Assembly: GCF_030811685.1 (NCBI RefSeq) | Contig: NZ_JAUSRF010000021.1 | Span: forward strand, 33,651 to 97,650 | DNA length: 64,000 nucleotides | Source of the DNA: Neorhizobium huautlense | GTDB taxonomy: Bacteria > Pseudomonadota > Alphaproteobacteria > Rhizobiales > Rhizobiaceae | Reading direction: 5' to 3' | Shown: piece after piece, positions 1-7,221 of the stretch | Numbering within the stretch: the stretch's first letter is position 1 | Layout of the letters: each line of letters starts with the position of its first letter | Notes under the pieces: model-generated | What the model saw: only the letters and a program-made list of their open reading frames with translations | Told to the model about the DNA's origin: nothing | The model's database searches: none | Translations under genes and position numbers: made by a program

Positions 1-400
1 TTCCGGCCAGATCGCCTTTCCGGGCGGCTCCATCGACCCGGAAGACAAGTCGCCGGAAGATGCGGCTTTGCGCGAGGCGGAGGAGGAGATCGGCCTGTCG
101 CGCATGTTCGTGGAGCCGGTCGGACGTCTGCCGACCTATTTTACGCCGACGGGATTCCGCATCACGCCGGTACTTTCGGTGGTGAAGCGCGGTTTCGAGC
201 TGAAACTCAATCCGGCCGAGGTGGATGATGTCTTTGAAGTGCCGCTGCCATTCCTGATGGACGAGGCCAATCACCAGCGCGGCAGCCGTGTTCTCGATGG
301 CGTCGAGCGACATTTTTTCCTGATGCCCTATGGCGAACGCAATATCTGGGGCATTACGGCCGGGATTCTGCGCACGCTCTACGAAAGGCTTTATGCATGA
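1..400 (+). CDS. Nudix hydrolase, CoA pyrophosphatase-like (5' partial)
   Basis: The gene enters from the left edge already in frame, so the N-terminus is missing. The visible part begins with a Nudix box of the CoA-diphosphatase (NudL) type: GGSID followed by a spacer and then REAEEEIGL, where the glutamates bind the catalytic metal. The family cleaves nucleoside diphosphates linked to another group, here probably coenzyme A or a related acyl-CoA. The stop codon overlaps the start of cca by four bases (ATGA), so the two genes are likely co-transcribed and translationally coupled. The Nudix assignment is firm; the exact substrate is inferred only from the GGxxD variant of the box. Confidence 0.85.
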   Translation, partial: SGQIAFPGGSIDPEDKSPEDAALREAEEEIGLSRMFVEPVGRLPTYFTPTGFRITPVLSVVKRGFELKLNPAEVDDVFEVPLPFLMDEANHQRGSRVLDGVERHFFLMPYGERNIWGITAGILRTLYERLYA

Positions 401-1674
401 CCGGTCCGACACAGAAAAACATCGCCGACGAGGACTGGTTCAACAATCCGGCGCTGAAGCGTGTGCTTGATCTCCTGAACGTTGATGGTGGCGAAACCCG
501 TATCGTCGGTGGTGCCGTGCGCAATGCGCTGATGGGCCTGCCTATCCAGGATGTGGATCTGGCAACGACGCTGCTGCCGGCCGAGACACAGGCGCGGGCG
601 GAAGCGGCCGGCATCAAGTCGGTGCCGACAGGCATCGCCCATGGCACGGTGACGCTGGTGGTCGATGGCCAGCCTTTTGAGGTGACGACGCTGCGGCGGG
701 ATGTTTCGACCGATGGCCGTCATGCGGAAGTTGCTTTCGGCACCGACTGGCAGGCCGATGCGGAACGGCGCGATTTCACTATCAATGCGCTGTATGCGGA
801 TCGCAACGGTCATGTCGTCGATATGGTCGAGGGTTTGCCGGATATCGAGACGCGCACCATCCGTTTTATCGGCGATGCCGCGACGCGGATCGCTGAGGAT
901 CATCTGCGCAGCCTGCGCTTTTTCCGCTTTTTCGCCTATTACGGTTCCGGCCGTCCGGATGCCGACGGTCTGCGTGCCGTTGCCCGCGCCAAGGACAAGC
1001 TGTCGACGCTGTCCGCCGAGCGCATCTGGGCGGAAACGAAAAAACTGCTGACCGCCACCGATCCTTCAAGGGCGCTGTTGTGGATGCGCCAGACCGGCGT
1101 GCTGACGGAAATTCTGCCCGAGACGGAAAAATGGGGCATCGATGCCATTCATGGCGTGGTGGCAGCGGAAGCGGCGCTGGGCTGGAATCCGGATCCGCTA
1201 TTGCGGCTGGCGGCTATCGTGCCGGTCGATGCTCCGCGCCTCGCCGATATGGCAAAACGATTGCGCATGGCCAATGCCGAAGCCGTGCGTCTGGAAAATT
1301 GGGCGACGGCGCCTGTTCTGCCGGATGAAGTGACCGATGTCGGTTTCGACCGCATTCTCTATCGTGCCGGCCGTGATGGTCTGGTCATGCAATTGAAGCT
1401 GGCGCTGGCTTCGGCGCGGGCGAATGCCGAGGGTGATCCCATCACCATGCGCAAGGCGGCGCGTCTATCGGTGCTGGTGACGCGGGCGGAAAACTTTGAG
1501 AAGCCGGTGTTTCCGTTGAGCGGCGGCGATGTGATCGCTGCGGGAATGGAGCCGGGGCCGAAGGTTGGCACCCTGCTGGCGGAAATGGAGACGCTCTGGG
1601 TCGAGCGCAATTTTTCCCTCGACCGGGCAGCGCTGACCGCCCGGCTGGCAGAGATGGTGGGCAAGGCGGATTAG
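397..1674 (+). CDS. cca: CCA tRNA nucleotidyltransferase / poly(A) polymerase family
   Basis: A 425-residue class II nucleotidyltransferase that adds or repairs the 3' CCA end of tRNAs. The head domain shows the GGAVRN motif at residues 38-43, the metal-binding D52-x-D54 pair, and the RRDFTINALYAD motif near residues 124-135 that positions the incoming nucleotide. A helical neck/body domain follows. It could in principle be a poly(A) polymerase paralogue, but alphaproteobacteria usually carry this single copy next to a Nudix gene. The ATG overlaps the stop of that upstream gene. Its 3' end overlaps the convergent DUF1059-type gene by four bases. Confidence 0.93.
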   Translation: MTGPTQKNIADEDWFNNPALKRVLDLLNVDGGETRIVGGAVRNALMGLPIQDVDLATTLLPAETQARAEAAGIKSVPTGIAHGTVTLVVDGQPFEVTTLRRDVSTDGRHAEVAFGTDWQADAERRDFTINALYADRNGHVVDMVEGLPDIETRTIRFIGDAATRIAEDHLRSLRFFRFFAYYGSGRPDADGLRAVARAKDKLSTLSAERIWAETKKLLTATDPSRALLWMRQTGVLTEILPETEKWGIDAIHGVVAAEAALGWNPDPLLRLAAIVPVDAPRLADMAKRLRMANAEAVRLENWATAPVLPDEVTDVGFDRILYRAGRDGLVMQLKLALASARANAEGDPITMRKAARLSVLVTRAENFEKPVFPLSGGDVIAAGMEPGPKVGTLLAEMETLWVERNFSLDRAALTARLAEMVGKAD

Positions 1675-1862
1675 GCTGCCTTGCTGCCCGGTTCGTCGCG
1701 CACACGGGCCTTGATATTATCGACCATGTTTTCGCGGATGAGGGTTTCGCCATGGGCGGAGCGCATGTGCTCGACGGCACGGCGCACCACTTCGGCATCC
1801 TCGTCAGCCCGCGTATGCCACTCGCATCCGGGAACCAGCGTTCCGCATTCGAACAGTCTCAT
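1671..1862 (-). CDS. DUF1059-type small protein
   Basis: A 63-residue acidic protein whose N-terminal half has MRLFECGTLVPGCEW, a Cys-x-x-x-x-x-x-Cys arrangement typical of DUF1059-type small proteins, followed by a His/Glu-rich helical tail (VRRAVEHMRSAHGE). The start is chosen because AAGGAGGAAAC ends five bases before this ATG; a longer upstream reading has no comparable ribosome site. Function is unknown in the family. The two cysteines and histidines could bind a metal, but that is only a guess. It converges on cca and appears to be a single-gene unit. Confidence 0.7.
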   Translation of the reverse strand: MRLFECGTLVPGCEWHTRADEDAEVVRRAVEHMRSAHGETLIRENMVDNIKARVRDEPGSKAA

Positions 1863-2057
1863 GATGTTTCCTCCTTGGACGGGGCAGGGCCGTGTTTTTG
1901 TGTTCGGCCTGTCCTCCAAGGATAACTAGGAGCATGGTCGTTGGTTTCCATCGGCTCGCCGATTCAATCTACGATTGATTTTTATCATCTAATGGCAACT
2001 TGACGATTTTGGATGGAATCTGTACGTAAATCGGTACATGTTTTGCTGGAGATGATG

Positions 2058-2312
2058 ATGGCAAGCGTTCGCTTCACCGAATTCCGACAGAATTTTGCAA
2101 CGCATTTCGATGCGGTTCTGGAATCGCGCGCGCCACTGCTGGTGACACGGCAGGGCAAGGAAGCCGTCGTCGTTCTGGCGGAAGGCGAATATGAAAGCCT
2201 GCAGGAAACGCTGCATCTTCTTTCCACGCCCGCCAATGCTGATCGTCTGCGGGAAGGCCTCGAACAGTCGCGCGAGGGACAGTTCATAGACAAAGACCCG
2301 ACCGCCGAATGA
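2058..2312 (+). CDS. Type II antitoxin, Phd/YefM family
   Basis: An 84-residue protein starting MASVRFTEFRQNF, with the N-terminal Phd/YefM DNA-binding fold (RFTEFRQNFATHFDAVLES, then APLLVTRQGKEAVVVLAEGEYESL) and a charged C-terminal tail that would wrap the toxin. Three in-frame ATGs occur at 2052, 2055 and 2058; the last has the best spacing, six bases, from the GGAG at 2048-2051. The stop overlaps the ATG of the YoeB-like toxin (ATGA), the usual coupled order of antitoxin first. By family knowledge the pair represses its own promoter, which would lie in the preceding 190 bases. Confidence 0.88.
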   Translation: MASVRFTEFRQNFATHFDAVLESRAPLLVTRQGKEAVVVLAEGEYESLQETLHLLSTPANADRLREGLEQSREGQFIDKDPTAE

Positions 2313-2581
2313 AGCTGGTCTGGACGCTGCACGCCTGGAACGATTACGAGTTCTGGCAGCGCAATGATCCCAAAATGGTGGAAAAGATCAACGAGCTGAT
2401 CAGGAGTGCCAAGCGCACACCGTTTGTCGGCCCGGGAAAACCCGAGCCTCTCAAGGGCGATCTTGCCGGTTTCTGGTCCCGGCGGATTTCAGGCGAACAC
2501 AGATTCGTCTATCGCCTGGCCGGCAGCGGTGACGACCAGCGGTTGGAAATCCTGCAATGTCGTTTCCACTACCGGAAATAG
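2309..2581 (+). CDS. yoeB: Type II toxin, YoeB/Txe mRNA endoribonuclease
   Basis: A 90-residue YoeB-family ribosome-dependent mRNA interferase. It aligns in my reading with E. coli YoeB along most of its length: KINELI, RTPF, GKPEPLKG, FWSRRI, EHRFVY and a C-terminal CRFHY. The catalytic residues known for YoeB are in place: E46, R65, and the terminal His87-Tyr88 pair. It is six residues longer than the E. coli protein because of an extra loop (AGSGDDQR) before the last strand. The intact active site suggests a functional toxin held in check by the upstream Phd/YefM-type antitoxin. Confidence 0.92.
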   Translation: MKLVWTLHAWNDYEFWQRNDPKMVEKINELIRSAKRTPFVGPGKPEPLKGDLAGFWSRRISGEHRFVYRLAGSGDDQRLEILQCRFHYRK

Positions 2582-2594
2582 CGTCTGGTTGTCG

Positions 2595-2852
2595 CTATTC
2601 CGCCAGCGCCCAGGCGTGGAAAACGGAACTGTGTGTCGGTGCGATCGGTCCTTTTGGCAGGTCATTGGTCGCCGGCATCTGTGACGGTTTGCCGGCCAAT
2701 TGCCGCCGCACCTGCGCGACATAAAAGGAATGCGGGAAATCCGGATCGCTGCGTGCCCGCAGATCGGCCGCCATGCGGTTGACCAATTCCTCGGTGGCAA
2801 TGCTGCGTTCAGTCTTTTTATGCTGCTGCGGTATGCTCTGCGATGCGACCAT
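2595..2852 (-). CDS. Hypothetical protein, 85 aa
   Basis: Not recognised. An 85-residue soluble protein with a polar N-terminus (QSIPQQHKKTERS), a predicted helical middle (ATEELVNRMAADLRARSDPDF) and a C-terminus rich in Pro, Ala and Trp. No signal peptide, membrane span or known motif is visible. A GGGAGG ribosome site sits eight bases before the ATG, which supports it being a real gene. It is convergent with the yoeB toxin and separated from it by 13 bases. It may be a small lineage-specific protein. Confidence 0.55.
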   Translation of the reverse strand: MVASQSIPQQHKKTERSIATEELVNRMAADLRARSDPDFPHSFYVAQVRRQLAGKPSQMPATNDLPKGPIAPTHSSVFHAWALAE

Positions 2853-2970
2853 GGCGACATCCTCCCTGTGCTACCGGCCTTGACAGCCATCAGGACGCTA
2901 GCACCGGAAGATGTGATTTGGATATCGCTTTTGTTAACTGATCGCTAAATTATGATCGAGGTATTTACGG

Positions 2971-3885
2971 TCAGGGCCAGCGCACCATCGGCGGCAGCGA
3001 GGAAAGGATGGCTTCGACATTGCCGCCGGTCTTCAGGCCGAACAATGTGCCGCGATCGTAAAGCAGGTTGAACTCGACGTAGCGGCCACGGCGGACAAGC
3101 TGCTCGTCGCGATCTTCCTGGGTGAATTCGGTGTTGAAATTGTTGCGCACGATCTGCGGGTAGACGGTTTCGAAGCTGCGGCCGACATCCTGCACGAAGG
3201 CGAAATTGGCGTCCCAGCCGCCTTTGCTTTGCGGCGGTGTCAGCCAGTCGAAAAAGATGCCGCCGATGCCGCGTGCCTCGTTGCGGTGGGGCAGGAAGAA
3301 ATATTCGTCGCACCATTTTTTATAGCGATCATAATCGGCAATGCCGGCATGGCTGTTGCAGGTGTTTTCGAAGGCTTTATGAAACTGTTGGCTGTCGGCA
3401 TCTTCCTGGGTGCGGCGACGGTCGAGCACCGGCGTCAGGTCAGCGCCGCCGCCGAACCACTGGCTGGATGTGACCACCATGCGGGTGTTCATGTGCACGG
3501 CCGGCACGTTGGGATTGACCGGGTGGGCGATCAGCGAAATGCCCGACGCCCAGAAACGCGGGTCCTCGTCGGCGCCCGGCATCTGCTTGCGAAAATCCTC
3601 CGAAAACTCGCCGTGGACCGTCGAGGTGTGGACGCCGACCTTCTCAAAAACGCGGCCTTCCATCATCGACATGCGACCGCCACCACCGGCGCCGCCATCA
3701 CGTTGCCAGTCTTTTCCAACGAAGCGGCCGGGTGTGCGGTCGGCGAGGGGGCCGGAGACTTCGTCTTCCAGCGCCTCGAAGGTGGAACAGATCGTGTCGC
3801 GCAGGCTTTCGAACCACGCTCTTGCGGTCGCCTTCTTGTCCTCGATGCCCTCGGGCAGGCCCTTTTCGAGTTGCGGCCGTTCCAT
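2971..3885 (-). CDS. hemF: Oxygen-dependent coproporphyrinogen III oxidase
   Basis: HemF converts coproporphyrinogen III to protoporphyrinogen IX by two oxygen-dependent decarboxylations in haem synthesis. The sequence carries the conserved GGGGRMSMMEG block, VHTSTVHGEFS, the substrate-binding WFGGGADLTP, HRNEARGIGGIFFDW, and the C-terminal GRYVEFNLLYDRGTLFGL. The start MERPQ at 3885 follows GAAAGGAACGAC; an alternative ATG at 3903 (MTERND) also has a fair ribosome site and would add six residues. The encoded 304 residues match the family's usual length. It stands alone between unrelated genes, with no FNR-type box seen upstream. Confidence 0.95.
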   Translation of the reverse strand: MERPQLEKGLPEGIEDKKATARAWFESLRDTICSTFEALEDEVSGPLADRTPGRFVGKDWQRDGGAGGGGRMSMMEGRVFEKVGVHTSTVHGEFSEDFRKQMPGADEDPRFWASGISLIAHPVNPNVPAVHMNTRMVVTSSQWFGGGADLTPVLDRRRTQEDADSQQFHKAFENTCNSHAGIADYDRYKKWCDEYFFLPHRNEARGIGGIFFDWLTPPQSKGGWDANFAFVQDVGRSFETVYPQIVRNNFNTEFTQEDRDEQLVRRGRYVEFNLLYDRGTLFGLKTGGNVEAILSSLPPMVRWP

Positions 3886-4034
3886 GTCGTTCCTTTCGGT
3901 CATGTTCAGTTCCCTTGGATGCTGCTGCCCGGAGGCGCTGCGCGGAAACGGTATTGCCCAGCCTATAACCCTTTCAGAATCGACTCGCAAAGCCTGCATT
4001 CTCGCATTACCTTGCATTCCGAGAGGTAGAGCGA

Positions 4035-4292
4035 ATGACGAGAACGAAAGTCCCGCCGCTCGACGGCCTGAAGCGCAGGATGGATCGCCATCGCCTGGGA
4101 AAGGCGACGGCGGCGAACGGTCATTTCGTGCGCGAGACCTTTTGCCTCTCTAGGCCGGAAGCGCGCGAAAAGGCCAAGGAATGGTTCGATGCCTTTCCCA
4201 AGGCCGCTTACTGGACCGAAGTGGAAAGCTGGCGTCAACTCGAGGGCGACCAGATCGAGTTCACCATGCGGCGTTTGCCGACCGCCGACTGA
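4035..4292 (+). CDS. Hypothetical small protein, 85 aa
   Basis: Not recognised. The 85-residue protein is basic at the N-terminus (MTRTKVPPLDGLKRRMDRHRLG) and then reads EAREKAKEWFDAFPKAAYWTEVESWRQLEGDQIEFTMRRLP, suggesting one amphipathic helix and two or three strands. There is no signal peptide or membrane span. It diverges from hemF and ends three bases before the stop of the opposite-strand trmL. A GAGG sequence sits a few bases before the ATG. Compositional continuity with its neighbours suggests a native gene. Confidence 0.6.
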   Translation: MTRTKVPPLDGLKRRMDRHRLGKATAANGHFVRETFCLSRPEAREKAKEWFDAFPKAAYWTEVESWRQLEGDQIEFTMRRLPTAD

Positions 4293-4295
4293 GCC

Positions 4296-4754
4296 TCAAA
4301 ATCCTGTCTGTCGCAGGGCCTCGCCGACGATCATTGCCGCCGACATGGCGACATTGATGGAGCGCTGACCTTCGCGCATGGGGATGAGCACGCGGGCATC
4401 GGCCGTGTCATGCACATTGTCCGGCACACCGGCACTTTCGCGACCGAACAGAAGAATGTCGCCCGGCTGATAGGCGAAATCGACATAGGGCAGGGCGGCC
4501 TTGGTGGAGCCGAGCACGAGGCGGCGGTTTTCCGTCCGGCGCCATTCGTCGAACGCCTGCCAGTTGACGTGACGCACCAGCGAGACCGCGCCGAGATAAT
4601 CCATGCCGGCGCGTTTCAGGTTGCGGTCCGAAATGTCGAAGCCGGCCGGCTCGATGATATCGACACCGAAACCGAGGCAGGCGGCAAGCCGCAGGATGGT
4701 GCCGGTATTGCCGGGAATGTCGGGCTGGTAGAGAGCGATGCGCAGGTCTGTCAT
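4296..4754 (-). CDS. trmL: tRNA (cytidine(34)-2'-O)-methyltransferase
   Basis: A 152-residue minimalist SPOUT-fold enzyme that methylates the 2'-OH of the wobble nucleotide (position 34) in certain tRNA-Leu species. Visible family signatures are MTDLRIALYQPDIPGNTGTILRLAA at the N-terminus, LLFGRESAGVP (the SAM-binding trefoil knot) and IPMREGQRSINVAMSAAMIVGE near the C-terminus. The protein consists of the SPOUT core only, as TrmL does, unlike longer TrmH/RlmB enzymes. The start at 4754 is chosen because AAGGAG lies six bases before it; the ATG six bases upstream would abut that ribosome site. Confidence 0.93.
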   Translation of the reverse strand: MTDLRIALYQPDIPGNTGTILRLAACLGFGVDIIEPAGFDISDRNLKRAGMDYLGAVSLVRHVNWQAFDEWRRTENRRLVLGSTKAALPYVDFAYQPGDILLFGRESAGVPDNVHDTADARVLIPMREGQRSINVAMSAAMIVGEALRQTGF

Positions 4755-5131
4755 GGCCATCTCCTTAAGCGAAAATGGCATTTCGGCTCAAGTGGTGTGT
4801 TTACCGACCGGTTTTTCATTGTACGTGCAGGCATGTAGGCGTTTTTTGAACAATGGCGGCGGCTTTGCTCTTTCCAATTTGCTGATGTGAGGGTAAAAGA
4901 CCATCCAACCGAAACGCCAGCCAGGGAGGCCCACATGGATATGACCGTGCGCACACGCCTTCAGGCCCGGATACTTTCCGCCTAGGCGTTTCGCGGTTCT
5001 CCTGAACTTTCCCATTCTGATCGTTGCGTGGCCGTTATAAGGCCGCGATATCTCGTTTTCCGGCTGTTCGCCGTCGCATGCATCGATGATGTGTGAAGCG
5101 GAACAGCCGTCTGACCGACGGAGCTTTTTTC
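4755..5131. other. Intergenic region between trmL and ABC exporter
   Basis: A 377-base divergent intergenic region. Apart from the AAGGAG of trmL and the GGAG (5120-5123) of the exporter gene I see no convincing hairpin, box or small gene. Short readings on the minus strand have no ribosome site and unusual composition, so I left them out. Confidence 0.5.
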
Positions 5132-6982
5132 ATGTTTTCCTGGTTCGAACGGCGCATCAATCCGTATCCGGATGTCGCCCCGACCCTGCCGCCAAAAGGG
5201 CTTTTTGCCTTCTGCTGGCATTACACCAAGCCGGTCTGGCCGTGGCTTGTGCTGATGTCGATCCTGACGACGCTGATCGCGCTCGGCGAAGTGGCGCTGT
5301 ACCGCTTCCTCGGCGATATCGTCGACTGGCTGTCGACGGCCGATCGCGAGACTTTTCTGGCGCAGGAAGGCATGAAACTCGTCATGATGGCGCTGGTCGT
5401 GCTTGTGGCGCTGCCGCTCGTCGCCACGCTCAACTCGTTGATCATGCACCAGATCATGATGGGCAATTTTCCGATGGTCGCCCGCTGGCAGATGCATCGG
5501 TATCTGCTGCGTCACTCGATGACCTTTTTTGCCAACGAGTTCGCCGGTCGCGTTTCGACCAAGCTGATGCAGACGGCGCTTGCCATCCGCGAAGTGGTGA
5601 TGAAGATCCTCGACGTCTTCGTTTACGTTGCCGTCTATTTCGTCTCGATGATCGTCGTTGTCGCTGCCGCCGATATGCGGCTTGCGATCCCGCTGGTCGT
5701 GTGGATCATCGTTTACGGCCTGACGGTTGCCTATTACGTGCCGCGCCTGCGAAAAATTTCGGCGGCGCAGGCGGATGCGCGCTCGATGATGACTGGCCGC
5801 GTGGTCGACAGCTACACCAATATCGCCACCGTCAAACTGTTCTCGCATACCGGTCGCGAAGAAAGTTACGCGCGTGATGCCATGCAGATGTTCCTCGGAA
5901 CGGTGCATGACCAGATGCGCAAGGTGACGATGTTCCAGGTGCTGGTCTATTTCTACAACTGCGCGGCACTGTTTGCCGTGGCAGCCCTGTCGATCTGGTT
6001 CTGGCTGGACAGCGCTATTTCCATCGGAGCGATCGCAATCGCCATCGGTCTTGCCATGCGTATCAACGGCATGTCGCAATGGATCATGTGGGAAGTCTCG
6101 GCGCTGTTCGAGAATATCGGCACGGTCTATGACGGCATGGAGATGATGACCAAGCCGCATGACGTGACCGACAAGCCGGCTGCGCCAAAGCTGAAAGTGC
6201 CGGAAGGGGCGATTTCCTACGACAACATTCGTTTCCACTATGGCAAGAACAAGGGTGTCGTCGAAAACCTGACGCTCAATGTCGCAGCCGGCGAGAAGGT
6301 CGGTCTGGTCGGTCGCTCGGGTGCGGGCAAAACGACGCTGATGAACCTGCTCCTGCGTTTCTACGATCTGGAAGGCGGGCGCATCACCATCGACGGGCAG
6401 GATATTTCGACGATCTCGCAGGAAAGCCTGCGGGCCAAGATCGGTGTGGTGACGCAGGATACTTCGCTGCTGCACCGTTCGATCCGCGATAATATCGCTT
6501 ACGGTCATCCCGGTGCTTCGGATGAGGAGATTATTGTCGCGGCGAAACGCGCATCGGCCTGGGACTTCATCGAAACGCTGGCCGACATGCAGGGCCGGGT
6601 CGGTCTCGATGCCCATGTCGGTGAGCGCGGCGTAAAACTCTCTGGTGGCCAGCGCCAGCGTATCGCGATCGCCCGCGTCTTTTTGAAGGATGCGCCGATC
6701 CTGGTGCTGGACGAGGCCACTTCGGCACTGGATTCGGAAGTCGAGGCAGCCATTCAGGAGAACCTGTTCTCGCTGATGGAAGGCAAGACGGTGATCGCAA
6801 TCGCCCACCGCCTGTCGACGCTGACCGAGATGGACCGTCTGGTCGTGCTCGACAAGGGCAAGATCATCGAGACCGGCACGCATCAGCAACTGTCCGTGAG
6901 CGGCGGCATCTATGCCGATCTGTGGCAGCGCCAGTCGGGTGGTTTCCTGGGCGATCACACGGAGGATGCCGCGGCGGAGTGA
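5132..6982 (+). CDS. ABC exporter, fused membrane and ATPase domains (paralogue 1)
   Basis: A 616-residue MsbA/multidrug-type half-transporter. Residues 1-320 form a six-span exporter membrane domain; the C-terminal nucleotide-binding domain has Walker A GRSGAGKTTL, Q-loop VVTQDTSLLHRSI, signature LSGGQRQR, Walker B ILVLDEATSALD and the switch histidine in IAHRLSTL. All catalytic elements look intact. Start at ATG 5132 with GGAG eight bases upstream. A closely similar protein is encoded at 13742-15601, on the other side of three chemoreceptor genes, so the two may form a heterodimer. Substrate cannot be read from the sequence. A strong terminator follows. Confidence 0.92.
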   Translation: MFSWFERRINPYPDVAPTLPPKGLFAFCWHYTKPVWPWLVLMSILTTLIALGEVALYRFLGDIVDWLSTADRETFLAQEGMKLVMMALVVLVALPLVATLNSLIMHQIMMGNFPMVARWQMHRYLLRHSMTFFANEFAGRVSTKLMQTALAIREVVMKILDVFVYVAVYFVSMIVVVAAADMRLAIPLVVWIIVYGLTVAYYVPRLRKISAAQADARSMMTGRVVDSYTNIATVKLFSHTGREESYARDAMQMFLGTVHDQMRKVTMFQVLVYFYNCAALFAVAALSIWFWLDSAISIGAIAIAIGLAMRINGMSQWIMWEVSALFENIGTVYDGMEMMTKPHDVTDKPAAPKLKVPEGAISYDNIRFHYGKNKGVVENLTLNVAAGEKVGLVGRSGAGKTTLMNLLLRFYDLEGGRITIDGQDISTISQESLRAKIGVVTQDTSLLHRSIRDNIAYGHPGASDEEIIVAAKRASAWDFIETLADMQGRVGLDAHVGERGVKLSGGQRQRIAIARVFLKDAPILVLDEATSALDSEVEAAIQENLFSLMEGKTVIAIAHRLSTLTEMDRLVVLDKGKIIETGTHQQLSVSGGIYADLWQRQSGGFLGDHTEDAAAE

Positions 6983-7008
6983 GATTTCGCCTTGCATCAT
7001 GCTTCAAG

Positions 7009-7044
7009 AAAGGCCCGCAACATTCCGGTGTTGCGGGCCTTTTT
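7009..7044 (+). terminator. Rho-independent terminator after ABC exporter 1
   Basis: Perfect 14-bp stem (AAAGGCCCGCAACA and its complement) with a 6-base loop, ending in a run of five T on the plus strand. It ends the exporter transcript before the first chemoreceptor gene. Confidence 0.9.
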
Positions 7045-7221
7045 GCGTCCGTTTGGCACGATTGAAACCATTGCCGGCGGGCCTTGTATCGCGCCATAAT
7101 TTCGGGGTTGCTTAAATGGTTTTTCGCAACCAAAGCTAAGTCAAAAAGTAAGTCTTTGTTTATGGAATGGTGAAAGAACTGAACGTGTATTCCTTTTTGT
7201 GTCTCACGCTGCGGTTTTCAC

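Noticed and set aside
4982..7000. 672-residue reading frame on the minus strand opposite ABC exporter 1
   Set aside because: Its protein is rich in His, Arg and Asp with no known domain, and it lies fully over a gene with intact ATPase motifs. Long opposite-strand frames of this kind are expected in GC-rich genes.
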